In this document: one piece after another, positions 24,581 to 36,900 of the stretch
Position numbering within the stretch: position 1 is the stretch's first letter
Layout of the letters: every line of letters begins with the position of its first letter
Source: Cryptomeria japonica
Lineage: Eukaryota; Streptophyta; Pinopsida; Cupressales; Cupressaceae
Assembly: GCF_030272615.1 (NCBI RefSeq)
Contig: NC_081406.1
Location: forward strand, 261,939,386-262,003,385
DNA length: 64,000 bases
Direction of reading: 5' to 3'
Program-made: the position numbers and the translations under genes
The notes under the pieces: generated by a model
What the model was told of the DNA's origin: nothing
Seen by the model: only the letters and a program-made list of their open reading frames with translations
Database searches by the model: none

Positions 24581-26765
24581 CCCCCCTCTGATTGTGTGGG
24601 ACTACGTCCTGATCTCTAAAGGAACTTGTCCATCCTTGTCTAAGATCCACTGGCCTTGTCCATCGTGGGGGCCTCATGGACCCCTCAGCTCCCTCACTTA
24701 CTATTCTATGAGATCTACTCCTGCTCGGCCTGCCCATGCTAAAAGTAGTTGCCCTTTGATTTGGTGGTACTACAACCTCATATAGATCTCTATATCACTA
24801 CACTACCCTCCCATACCTGACCATCTCCATAGCAATATCCCTTGCTGGGCCATGTAATGTCTCAGTCACCCTCAGTAACATCTCCTTTAACCTTCATCCC
24901 CTGGTTACTATTGCATCTCTCTCTGTTTGCAAGCAAGTTGCCCATGCTAATGTTGTATCCCTCTCATCCCAAGCTTGATCCCTCTCCTTCGTAATGTGTC
25001 CCTGTCTAAGAGTGTGGTAGCTAACTGAACCTATAGTATATCTTGTTCATTTCTCCATTCTCTCTACTTTGTCCTAGCCCTAGGATGATCCTTATGGTGG
25101 GCAAGGTCGTTGATGTCACTACTTGCACCATTTAATTTCTTCTCAATATCAAACTGGGTGTGTCTGAAAGTTGTCCGCGATAGGGATTTGATTAAGGTTG
25201 GGAGTTTTTGCATTGTAAAACAGTGACTTAGGTTCGATCATGCTTCGTTAGGAGCTATAACGAGCTCTTTTTCTATGGTAGAATTTTTAAGTTGAGAATG
25301 TCATATGAATATGAATTAAAGAAACTAAGCTATTCTAAGAAAGATTTTGGCTCTTGAATCAAGAATTAAAAGAGGACACGATCAAGACTCATTCATGGAA
25401 CTATCTACTTCTAAAACTAAAATAACTTTAAATTCCTATGGATTCAAATCTAAGTTACGGGCTAAAAAATAAATCTATTTTATGCTTGCAAAGAATTAAA
25501 TCTATTCTGAGTTGCAGAAAATAAATTCTATTCTACGTTTGCAGAAAATGAAATCTATTCTAATGAGCGTCAAAACAAACAAAATTCCATGAGTCAATCT
25601 GATTTAGTTTTTGCTTTAAACTTGATTACAAATTCCATCATCTTTAACAACTACTATGAAAGCAAAATCTAGCATTTACTAATGAAAATGAGAGTAAAAC
25701 TAAACAAAGCTATGAAATTGAAATCTTCAACAATGCATTCATTAAAACAATACTGCTTAAAATGAACAACTACAAATGCTACAACCAACTCTTATCTACT
25801 TTGAAACTTATCACAATTACACAAATCAAAATGTAATGAAATCAATGGACAAAACTGAAATGGAAATGAAATCAACAAAGATCACCTCCCTTCAGTCAAG
25901 AAAGACCCTACTCTTCCTCTGGTAGGACCCATAACACAATTATCCTTGGATCAACTTGAAATTTTCACTAAGATGAGAGTTTCAAAAGGAAGTGAAACAA
26001 GTTTGCAAATTACAGAAAAATGTGCGGCTCTAGTGACTATATCCAACTAACTAGCTTTCTAAAGAAAGCGAAGGGATATTTATACATATCCTTATTCAAA
26101 TTCAAAAACAAGGTTACCCACTTAAAACAAAGTAACGACTACAAACTTAATTGAAGAAGACTTAACATTAAATTAATGACTTCAGATAGAAGTTGAAGTT
26201 CACAGAGACAGTCGATAAAATAGACTCAAAGGAGATCAAGGAAATCTCTCCAGCTGGAACGATCAGGAGTGATCATCTTCCGCATGGTGATTGAACTGGA
26301 CTTCATAACTCTTTGTCTACTAGTTAGCTTCAAACACATTCAAAAATACATTCAAGAAAATAGAACAAAATATAATGATAATTATTCTGAATATTTGGCC
26401 ATTCATCTACATTAATAAGAAAAAAGTGAAACATTTAACCAAAAGATATTACTTCTAATACACCTCCTAATTATCAGAATATAATAGCACAAAAGAGTAA
26501 ATATGCATGCATTAAGTTTGTCGCTAGGCAAATTAGTTCACAAAATATTAAAAGTTTTGAGTAGAAAGTATAATTAAAAGTAACATGATTAAATGCTCAT
26601 CACCTTACATCCTCATCCTCTTGATGTTTGTCCTTGATCCTAGGCTAATATGTCCACCAATTGACCCACAATACGTAGCTCTTGGACCTATCCCTGCTCA
26701 TCATGATACTCCTCCACAATATAATCATCATCTACCCATGTGCAAACTCGTTGTCGACCTTATCT
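24581..26765 (-). mobile_element. remnant of an extra (PMD-type) retroelement coding region, split
   Basis: The minus strand of about 24.6-25.16 kb encodes a coiled-coil-like, Arg/Glu-rich stretch (for example KERDQAWDERDTTLAWATC). About 26.6-26.76 kb encodes an acidic stretch (WVDDDYIVEEYHDEQ). Both resemble the tail of the PMD-type coding region at 55.9-56.75 kb. The 1.4 kb between (about 25.19-26.59 kb) is non-coding and LTR-like in texture, perhaps a later insertion, but no edges could be fixed. It is a broken fossil, and the family assignment is tentative. Confidence 0.3.
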
Positions 26766-28068
26766 AATTGTACCACCTTTGTCCCTCTTTTGGGAACCTC
26801 TTTGTCCATCTCCTACTAGGTTGTGTGGTTGATGGGCCTCAAAACATACCCTATACTTTGCAGTGACCCCCCTATATGCCACACCTCTTTGTATATCCCA
26901 TTGTATTATTAATAAGAATAAATTTATTAATTCAAAAATACAATTAAAGAAACAATAAACAATAATTAATTATTAATTAATTTATAACACTCAAGTTATA
27001 ATTAATATCAATAATTAAAATAACATAAAATCTCACGCACTCAAATAAATCATAAAATAATACCAATATCAAGACTTACCACTGACAACAAGGTGATTAG
27101 ATATTTGTCTACATGGCAATTCTAACAGGATGAAAATAAAGACTAGTTAATTGTCCAGGTTGGTTAGGACAATGGCTAGGGCTAGATACATTTTGGGCCT
27201 TGTACTATCTCTTGTACCACCATTGGGATTTAAAGACACACTCAAACATGTGGGACTAGGTGGAGTTGATGTTTGGTACCTTCAACTTGCACAAAACATT
27301 TTGCACACACACACATATACTCCCATCTAGTGAAAGGAAATTGTGATGTTGTATGGAGCTTATGAATGCGTAATATGAAATCATTCATTTCACCCTAAAC
27401 CTCAAGAAAACAATACAATAAATATATATTCTACACATAAAATAGCATTTACAATCAACGTTCACATGTTGCTAAAAATAGAAACTTTGTCCAAACTCAA
27501 AATTAGGCCAATTGTAGACACAGTGAAATTTGCGAAAATAGAAAGTTCATGAAAAACACCCGAATTTCACTAGTAGGCTCTTTGAAAGATTTCATTTTCT
27601 ACACCTGATCATAGATTAACATCTCATAAAACATCATAATAAGTCACCAATATATAATCCAAATCATTAAGTATACCATCACTAACATCAATATGTCCAT
27701 ATCAAATAAAGTATAACAATAATCATGTCTTGAAACATAGAAGCATCATAAAGTATTCCAATAACATGGATCACATGAATGTATCCATACACATTCACAC
27801 CAATGAAATAAACCACACAAATGATTCAAACATAGTCTAACAAGTCAAAGTAATAAGCATCTAAAGAAAAGCATGGAAGATTACTACAACTTTACAATCA
27901 TTCGACTTTTCAGCAACTGCCTATTTATATCAATACCAACCCTTTCATCAACTCCAATCATGCTACACAAGTACCACTGACTTAGATGAACATTCTCATT
28001 CAACAAGTTCAGAACCTATTGTAACAAATGTCAAACCTCCAAATTGAAACATAAAAAAGAGATATACT
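26766..28068. other. AT-rich non-coding stretch
   Basis: Dense TTAATTAAT-type sequence near 26.9-27.0 kb resembles Gypsy LTR texture, and a short (CA)n run occurs near 27.31 kb. No coding region, primer site or clear LTR edge was found before the gag fragment at 28069. Confidence 0.4.
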
Positions 28069-28682
28069 ATGGAAGATCTTTGTCCATATCCCTTTGATTG
28101 GACAATATATATGTCACCCTTTCTCCCAAATTTTGAAACTCCCAAATTCGAGAAGTACAAGGGGAAGGGTGACCCAAGAGATCACATTCAAGAATTTTTC
28201 ACTACCTATATAGAGGTAGCATGTGACGATACATACCTTATGCATCTTTTTCCTTGGAGCTTAGGTGGTCAAGCTCTATAGTGGTTATGTCACCTCCCAC
28301 CAGGAATACGATCATTGGGGGAACTTGCTAAATAGTTCATTGCACACTTTTCTCACAACATCGATAACCTTGTGACCTTAATGGACTTATGTGCTACTAA
28401 GAAAAAGGAGGGTGAATATTTCACTTCCTTCTTACAATGTTGGCATTCACTTGCTCAAAGGAGTACTTGTCATATGCCCAAGAAAGAATAAGTTGACATG
28501 TTTACAAAGAACCTAGTCCCTCAAATATCTCTTCAAATACAATGCCCTAATTCATTCCATAAAGTAGTGGAAAAGGGACTCAAGTGTGAGAAAGGACTCA
28601 TCGAACAAGGAACCTTGAAAAACTTCAAGGAAGCCAATTCGAATAATAATGCGTCTAATGAGAAATCCAAATTCTGGTCCAA
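28069..28682 (+). mobile_element. Ty3/Gypsy gag fragment
   Basis: The plus strand encodes the typical plant Gypsy gag opening (DLCPYPFD, then PKFEKYKGKGDPRDHIQEF and LMHLFPWSLGGQAL), followed by a Retrotrans_gag body to about 28.68 kb. It then stops against a Copia gag fragment in the opposite orientation. No other part of the element is present here. A broken remnant. Confidence 0.8.
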
Positions 28683-29848
28683 AGTTCATTGTCAAGCTTG
28701 TAGCCACTAATCTCATCAACTTGGCCATACAATTTACCAAATATGTCCCAAGCCTCTTTAATTGTATCGCATTTATCAATGTGAAAGATAAGGTCATCTG
28801 ATACAGACTTTCTCAATGTTCCAAGAGCCATAGAATTTCTAGTGAGCCATTCCAATTGAGCATTTGGATCAGCTTTGGGATCCACTGGTGCTACCATTGT
28901 TACATTTATGTAATGAATTAGTCATTTTTCTATTAACTTACTTCATGATTTAATTTTCAATGATGCATAATTATGTGGAGTGAGAAGTGGAAATTTAGGA
29001 GAACCCATTATTGAAAATTAAAGAGCACAAGATAGAGAGAGGCACACTCAAACAAGACACCCCCCAAAATTCACTCAATCAAAGAACCCCCCCCCCCCTA
29101 AAAAAAAGATGATTTGACACTTTATACTTAGTCTGTGTACAATGGGCCACTTGCGAACAAGGGCAAAGTAAACTTTTGATTTAAAGATTACAACAGCCTC
29201 AAATAGGCTATAGCAGACTCAAATCAATAATTCATAAGACGTTAACTGAGATCCAAGCATTTACATGTGTCAAATTAGGCTAAAAAAGACCAAGTTCTAA
29301 AAGTGATATTTCTACCCACAATGCTGAAAAACTGATAACAACACAAGAAAGTAGACAAAAAATTATGCACTTTCAAAAAAAATGGCCTCTGAAAATGAGG
29401 TCAGATGAGCTTGAATGGAGCTTGGGAAGTTGTAAAAATGAGGATTGGATAGGTACAGCTGAGAAAAGCTAAGTTTTATGAAAAATATGTCCACCAAAAT
29501 TAGAAACTAACCACACTGCTACAAAGACCACAAAAATTAGCTCCAAAAAAAAAATTGCACTGAAAAAGGCCTCAAAATGACCAAGTTATGAGCCTTCAAA
29601 GTTGGAATGCAAAATCAAAAAGCTCAAAGGGGTCAAAAAATTTCGAAAAGCGCTGACATTAGAAATTGACTTTAATTTGATGACTGTATGACCGTCATGC
29701 CAAAAATGCCCTTGCCTATGTGGATGTTCATATGATACTGACTGTTGATGTGTTCGTACGAAATTGTTGATTGTGTTGGTTGACATGTCATTACAGATGC
29801 TAACATGTCACTATACAGACTTTGAGTTGGCAAGTTGATTGTGCATAT

Positions 29849-29945
29849 GACATGGTCGTATGATCTGACACATGGTCGATGACATGGTTGTACAGTCATG
29901 ACACATGGCTAGTGACATGGTTGTACGATCGATCCTACATGGCAA
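29849..29945. repeat. degenerate 32-33-bp tandem repeat, about three copies
   Basis: Units starting GACATGG at 29849, 29881 and 29914 share the pattern GACATGGTyGTAyrrTC...GACACATGG. They lie in the leader of the Copia fragment. Confidence 0.7.
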
Positions 29946-30725
29946 TTTGACTATGCGACTAAGTTGGCATTGACTGGGAAAACCGAGCAAATTATATGTT
30001 GACATGTGTAAACCTGTGGACCAGTGGTTGTTTGCCACGTGGCAGATGCATGTTGGACGTTAGTTTTTGTTGTCAAAACTATGGCTAGAAAGAACCTTTG
30101 GTGCCATGTAGATGATGCCAACAGAAGGCGTTAGTGTCACTGCTAATTAAGAATCGCAAGAAGGGAGGCCAATGATCGCTGGTGGTGCTGGCGGCGACGA
30201 CAACCGGAGTAATGTGTTGGCATTGTGGGGAGGCAAGAAGAACTAGCCAACAACAGGAATTCTGAGTGCAGCAGTCGGAAAGGTCTATGCACGGAGACTG
30301 TCGGAAGTACAGTGCTTTCAAAAAGCAACAAGTACAACGATACGAGGGGGGCAGGTCTGCAGACACCCCCCTACAAAAGATTTTTTTTTTGAAAAAAAAT
30401 ACGTACAATATGATCTTTTGTTAAAAAAACTTGCAATATTAATAATTTGAGATAAATATTCACAAAAATAATAATTCTTTTAAAAAAAAAAAAATTGTAC
30501 CACTTGCATAGGTAAGGTCGTATGCCTACCTACTTTTTCCCAATATAGGCAAATTTATAATCATTTTTTTGGAAACGACCTCTCGGATACAATGGTGAGC
30601 TCGGATTTGGTGTAGGATGCTCCAAAATTTCACTACTCCTCAGATCTGAAAATATGTGAATCTAGAAATGCACCAAGATCTCTCCAAAATGACTACACAA
30701 TGGCACCCCAATGGCTCTAATACCA

Positions 30726-31196
30726 TGTAAGAATTGACTGGTATCCCAAGATCTAGAAGCCAATTGAATAGCACAAAAGCAAGAGAGAACAAGATAGACA
30801 AGAACAAATTGTATTCTCATCAAGATGAAAACATCGATCAATGATGCAATGTACATGAGCCTGCTTACAAAGGCAAGGCTAGAGGGAAATGAGAGCACAC
30901 AATCATGACATGTGGCCCAATGAGATATAAAGGCAGGTAGGGGTAAGTAAGAGAAATAATAGATAATTCCACTAAAAGTGGATCAACTATCGAAGGTGGA
31001 ATTATCATTCCACTATAAGTAGATATGAAAATGTGATAACAAGATAACACCACCAAATGTGGAATTTCTCCTACAACCATATTCCCTAGATATGCAATTC
31101 CCTAAGTGTCTCATATACAAATTACTATGAAATGCATTATTCTAAGTCAACTTAAGTAAAGTGTAATTACATGAGACATAAATTACACCACCAACA
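30726..31196 (-). repeat. Copia 5' LTR, 471 bp
   Basis: On the minus strand it starts TGTTGGTGGTGTAATTTA and ends CAATTCTTACA, directly followed by the iMet primer site. The middle holds several ATTCCACT/AGTGGAAT inverted motifs (30961-31030). Confidence 0.82.
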
Positions 31197-31850
31197 TCTA
31201 GACACAAAATTGGCAACATCGCACCTATCCATGCCCAATGATACAACTATCTAAGGTCGACATGCATCTTCTTGGCATCGCGATGTGCTGAATAAGGAGC
31301 ACGACGTGACTTAGACAACACCAAAGAACAAAGATCACCAAAAATTGGAACATAGACACAACCAATGTTTTACAAAAGTCACTCCAATATGTAGAGCCCA
31401 ACTTGCTTGTACATTCTAAAAAGTGTAGTTTGGTTAAAATGTCACCTTGTATTTTGTTATTGCATTTTTTGTTAAATTTGAAGGCTAGGTAGCCCAAATG
31501 AATAAATGCACTAGCCTGTTACTGGTTACCTCTCCTTGTCATCTTCTACACTCAAAACACATCAATCTAAACATCTGTCAATTTTATCTATTTTAGTGTG
31601 TTCTAACTGCCATGTCTAAATGTCCATAACATTGAAAAGGTTGTCACAAACACATTTTTAGACATTTATATAGTAAATCATTTGTTTTAATAAGGTGTTT
31701 AACCTTGAGTTTCTAAAACCAACATATGAGCATGAAGTGACAACTGAGATAAGGGTGCACTATGCAATGGATATGGCTTGTGTAATGGTAAGTTGTCTTC
31801 CTATGATAATATCTATTACAACACCTTAAGAAAACCCCCCTTAGTCTTAC
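31197..31850. other. no feature recognised
   Basis: Intermediate composition with short frames only. No domain, LTR edge or tRNA-like promoter seen. Confidence 0.5.
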
Positions 31851-34800
31851 AAAGCCAAAAGTGAAGGTTGTCTTACCCACCTTAGTAATTGGTCCTTAAT
31901 TCTCCAACTTGAATATAGGTTTTGTGGATTTTCTTCCAAGATTTGACACCCTTGGCCCTTGAAAGGCATTCCAACGTGAGGGATTTGGGACTTATAACTC
32001 AAAACACCAACAAACTGTTCACATTGCTAGAGAAGAAATTAGCCATTGTCAATGAAGTGTGAACCTAAAGAAGAAGCTTTAAATAGATTTTTTTAAAGAG
32101 AAGCAAAAGAAAGGGAATTTCACAAGCCAAAGCCAGTCTTTGAAGCAATTACATTGTAAAGGAGCACATAAATTCATAAACAAATCCGCAAGAACTAATG
32201 TATTCATAAACATTGTGAACCCCTTGGATCTATTGTTTAAACTGAAATCAAGGGTATTGAAATCTCAAATATCAACAAACTACCACACACATTTTTTAAT
32301 TAGATAAAGAGCTTGTTTTGAAAAAGAAACAACCAATAACTGATCATAATATTGAAGAAGCATGTTCCACCAAATAGAAGTCATAAAACTAAAAATCATG
32401 TTGCAAGGAATCCTTCCAATTTAAGAACTTGCAAGCTTGTTGCCAAGTCTTCCAAATCAATTGTAAAGGAAATGAAGCTTTTAGAAGAAAACAATGAATG
32501 AATAGAATCTTGTCCAACCACATTACATCCTACTATTCGCCATTTATAATAGCAATATTAATATGGTGATTGTTAGGATTAATGACAGTCCCAAAGATAC
32601 TAAGGAGGGGGGTGAATCAGTATCTAACCGGTTTACAGAATATTTAAACTTATTAAGAACTTTGCATCTCAGAACAATGTACCAATAAATAAGAATTAAT
32701 GCAACAAATAAGAATAACAGAGACAGCATAGAGAACACACCATAACACAAGTTATTTAACGAAGAAACCCGGTGTGGGAAAAACCTCGGTGGGATTTGTG
32801 ACCCACAATCACTCACTGGCCGATGAATAAATATTACTTACAATGACGGGCCTGCACATGCAAGAAGACCAACTGCCTAGAGCTCACTACTCAATAAGAG
32901 TCACACTGACTACAAAAGTGGATTATGAAATCCAATACAATGTACTGCTTCAAATCACCATCAGCTGTGCCAGGTTCAGTACCGGTTTAAGCTCATTCTA
33001 TAACCAAAACCTTTGGTGTCAACTATATCTCCTTATACAAAAATATTATCCATATATTATCTCCATACATACTAAATGACCTATAAGATCTCATACATAT
33101 ATATGAGTCTCTTACAATATGCCATGTCGGCTTTTATAAAAGATAATTACATATAAATACAATAAACAAAAGCTTATTCCCTGTCGGCTGGGGTGTCGGT
33201 ATGCATTGTTGCCATTGTCGATGAAGTGTCTGTCGGTGTATGTAGATGTCTATTGCCGGTGCCGGTAACTGACGGTGTCGGTAACTGTCGGTGGCTTACC
33301 AGATGAATACTAGTTGGTTGTCAGATGGTTGCCATCAATGACAACATCAACTATCTTCATAAGAGTGTAGAATGCCAACAGTGATGAGCCAAAAATTTCC
33401 ACTATTCTTCTCCAACACAACTCCAATTGTCCATTTAGCTTATATACAAGCACCCCTATGTCTTTGAATCCCCAAGGCCCAATCCACCATGTTTTGGTGT
33501 CTAAAACTAACTTTTTTACCTGAATTAGTCCACAAGAATTGCCAAATGATTTTATATAAGTTCTCATATCCTTTCTTGAAGAGCATCCAACATGAAGAGT
33601 AGTATACACGAGAAGCCAAAAGTATTCAATTAACAATTTGAATCTCTTCCCAACTAAAAATAGAAATTTGTTTCCCCAAGTACAAAGTTTGTTTTCCAAG
33701 TTGGTTATTATGAACAAATTCCACATTTCAAAAGTGTAGCACCAAATCCAAAGGAAATACCCAAGTATCAAATAATTTGCCCATGTTTAATTTGTTTCCA
33801 TTATTTAGGAATTCATTCTAGAATTATATCAAATTAAATCATTAAAAATTCGATTTTATGATGTGTTAATTTTGATCTCAAAATGAAACAATATAGATTT
33901 AGAACCTCCAAAACATTAATAATTTTAATACAAAAATTCGAATGAAGAGCATATTGTCATCAACAAGATGTGAATTAAGAATCACTGCATTGCTATGGAT
34001 GAATATACCCTTAATCAAATTCATTTGATTTTATTTTGCAGTAGATAATCGAGTGCATCTGCAACAAAAACATAGAGAACATAGAGGATTGATGATAAAG
34101 GAAAGGGAAAACCTTGCTTGATAGAGCGACATAAAAGGAATGGAACAATTAAAAAAAAAAAAAAATTACTATTAATAACCAATTGCCGTTAGTGTCTTTA
34201 TATAACATATGAACATTTATATAACATATGAACATGCTTACACATCTTGGTTGCAACATCATGATAAAGCTCCACTAGCTCAACCAACAACACCTTTTTT
34301 TTGATAAAGCTCCACTAAATTTCATCGTAAACTTTTCAAAATCTAGCTTAACCAGGAATACCTTTTGTCCTAATTACTAATTAGGACACTCTTGCACTAG
34401 TTTCCCAAGCCAATATTGAGTTATCAAGAATAAGCCATCCACCAAGGAGCCCATCTATTCAAAGACTAACCACCCTTTTTGCCACCAATTTGATCCTTGT
34501 AGCCAAGGTGTTCACAATATTGTATGAGAGGTGTCAAAACAAAATAATACGATGCCATCTAAAGAGAGGCCTTTATTAATTTTAGGCCCTAAGAAACCTT
34601 GCTTTAGAACCTCTAAATATAACAAATAAAAATCTTCCTGCAACCTTGTTTGGTAAAATTCAACTAAAAGCCATCAATCCCAAAACTTTTGTTATGGACC
34701 ATTGAAAACACAAAGGCTTTTAAGTTTTCTTCCTTTATAAAAGTTATAATCCTTTTCAATACAAGGGATCATCCCGCAAGCAAGAATGATTGAGGCCCTA

Positions 34801-34900
34801 ATAAATCTCGAGGCATATGTGAATGTGTTGGGCATGTCATGATCTTTCAACACGAATAAGTTAATGGCAGGTCCAAAACTATAGTACACCAAGCTGGATG
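31851..34900 (-). mobile_element. LINE (non-LTR retrotransposon) remnant, split by a solo LTR
   Basis: Scattered minus-strand matches to plant L1-type reverse transcriptase. About 34.4-34.7 kb resembles the block before NTLATRIK. About 34.27-34.42 kb resembles the KLDFEKAYD block (FEKVYDEI, WSFI). About 33.39-33.7 kb holds the C-terminal region (RKDMRTYIKSF, VKKLVL, GFKDIGV). About 32.3-32.57 kb resembles the zinc-binding tail. Stops and shifts are frequent throughout, so no intact frame is left. The solo LTR at 32571-33380 lies within it, and the coding sense resumes across the target duplication. The boundaries are approximate. Confidence 0.6.
32571..33380 (-). mobile_element. solo Copia LTR with target duplication
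   Basis: 810 bp with edges TGTTAGGATT...AATGCCAACA and the five-base duplication GTGAT on both sides (32566-32570 and 33381-33385). It carries the GGAGGGGGGTGAATCAGTA block near its U5 end, also seen in the LTRs at 12702 and 21394, so the orientation is minus. It holds no internal region, the usual product of recombination between two LTRs. A TGTCGGT-rich stretch lies at about 33.18-33.30 kb. Confidence 0.9.
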
Positions 34901-36900
34901 GTTAACGAGAAAACTATAGCTTCACGTCGTGTAGTAGTGCAGGCCCGTCAGATTAAAGGGAGCTTACAGAAAAATAAGTTCGTAGATCACCTATATCCTT
35001 TTATTAAGTTATTAGAAGTAAACATTGTCCATACAAAGTAATCAGATGTAAATTTCAATACTAGAAGAATAAATGTAAGGCATCGAAGTAACAAGCAAAC
35101 ATCAAACTACCCAAGTTTGTAAGACGATTAAGTTTCGTCAGACCTGATGGCTGCGGGCAAGGAATCCACACCTAGAAGAATAACAAGAATTTCTTTGAAT
35201 TCTTTCACGTTAGTGGCTATTTTTGTTTGCTCTTTCCAACTTCTCATCTCATTCAAAGAGAAAAAGAAGACTGATTGGAAAGGAAATAGAATTTGCTTCG
35301 CCAATCTTTGAAACAAAAAATGTGCTCAAGTCTCATCAATAGGTGAAAATTTGGAAATATAAAGAAAATTATAATCTCCAGCTTGTTATAGTTCACCTGT
35401 ATATCTTCATCTATGATATAAGACTGGAAGACCGGGGCCACTTATAGAGACTACTCTAGATATGTAATCACACATGTTGTCAAAGTCACCAATTTGCTTA
35501 GAAAAACCAATGGATCCAGGTCCAGATTGTTCACAGTCCACCCAGCCGTGGATGTGAGCAAGGTGTTAACTTTAGGCTTCAAATTCAATGTTAGTCCCAG
35601 TCCCAGGTTTGTGGTCCAGTCTGCTGTTAGAGCAGGGCAGGGCCTATAGGTCTCAGATTTGGCCAGGTATGTACACTGACATACCCAAGCAAGTCCAAAG
35701 CCCAGAGTCAACACCCTGCTATTGGTTCATATACCCAAGCGAATCAATGGTCCTAAGTCCCTACACTGCTACCGGTACAAACTAGGGCAAATCCAAGGTC
35801 CAAATCTATGAATCAGAGCCTTTTTTATTTTGCATTTTTGCTTTTTCTTCACTTATGATTTTTGTTTTTGTATTTCACAAAAACATAGCACAAAACATGT
35901 TAATGGGGAACTTGTGAAGACAGTGCGTGCTCTTACAGTTGAGCAAAGTGTTAGAAAAGGTCATCATTACTCAGGGCTCTCAATCTTCTACTTCTACATC
36001 CAATAATGGGCAATGGGTACGTGCATAAAAATGAGAGTGTTCTGGTGATACTATTATTGTTGGTGTGGCTGCTGTTGTTTGTTTGTATGCTGCTATTTCC
36101 CTTTTTTGTTTATATTTTGAGTTTTGAAAATTTTTACAGCTATTGCAGCTTCCTTCAAATACTTTCTGTATTTCTCTATGAAAAGCAACAGTTTCTGGCT
36201 TCTGGTTATTAGAAAGAGCACATAATTTACTTTTAAGCAACCTTTAAGTCCCCATTGTATTCACATCAGGATTTATAATTTTTCTGCTTTCGCAGTTTGC
36301 AAGACTTTATCGTAGGCACTCCCACCTGAGGGTGCCGTGAAACAGAGCTCAGTGAGTTCCAAGGAGAGGAGCTTACAGCTTTTAATAGAGAGGTATATAC
36401 AATCTTTACCAAAAATTTATGGTTGCTTCATTTATCATATGTATGTTATGTGCTCTAAAATCTTGACTCCTGCTTTCCGCTACAATATGTATATATTTAT
36501 GATTTTAACATGTTATTTGTACAACTTAACAGACATGTGAAACCCCCCAAAAAAATTGCCATTCGGAAGGTACCTGAACCTTTAAAGGTTCCAAGATTTG
36601 TTGGCTGGTGTGACAATATCATGTTGGAGAGTTTAAAAAAGATTCTTCAAAGTGGTTGGCGATGACAGGAAAACCCTCCTAGACATTCACCGCTGCTCAG
36701 AGAGCAGGCTTGGTTTAAAAATAACAACCAATGATTCTACACCTGGACCTGAGATTCCCCTCTGCTACAGGGGTGGTATCAAGGGAGATCCTGTGATCCG
36801 TCTCTCCTGGCTACAAGGTGGAGATGCAAGGTCTCCATGTCTTCCAAAAGGGGCAGAAAAAGTCATTGCCTTAAATCATATACCAGTTAAATGTTTTCTA
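34901..36900. other. possible exon remnants of an unrecognised host gene
   Basis: This stretch differs in texture from the repeats. Plus-strand exon-like blocks have good splice consensus. One is near 35.94-36.0 kb (acceptor GCTCTTACAG, donor GGGTACGT). One is near 36296-36390 (acceptor CTGCTTTCGCAG, donor GAGGTATAT). One starts near 36.54 kb (acceptor CAACTTAACAG; VPEPLKVPRFVGWCDN). The middle block has a stop in every frame, so if these are exons they belong to a pseudogene. A minus-strand frame near 35.13-35.32 kb (RSWKEQTKIATNVKEFKEI) is also coding-like. I recognise no family. Confidence 0.25.

Larger units (their letters stand above)
28683..31196 (-). mobile_element. Copia 5' portion: LTR, primer site, leader and gag
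   Basis: On the minus strand: LTR 31196-30726, an iMet primer site directly after it (TGGTATTAGAGCC, complement at 30713-30725), a leader of about 1.7 kb, then UBN2-type gag from about 29.01 kb (PKFPLLTPHNYASLK, VAPVDPKADPNAQLEWLTRN). Gag ends near 28.68 kb at the Gypsy fragment, so protease, integrase, reverse transcriptase and the 3' LTR are absent. A truncated and broken fossil. The leader holds a C-rich tract (29087-29098) and a degenerate repeat (29849-29945). Confidence 0.8.

Noticed and set aside
30085-30408. Cys-rich minus-strand frames
   Set aside because: They lie in the untranslated leader of a Copia element and overlap each other in different frames.
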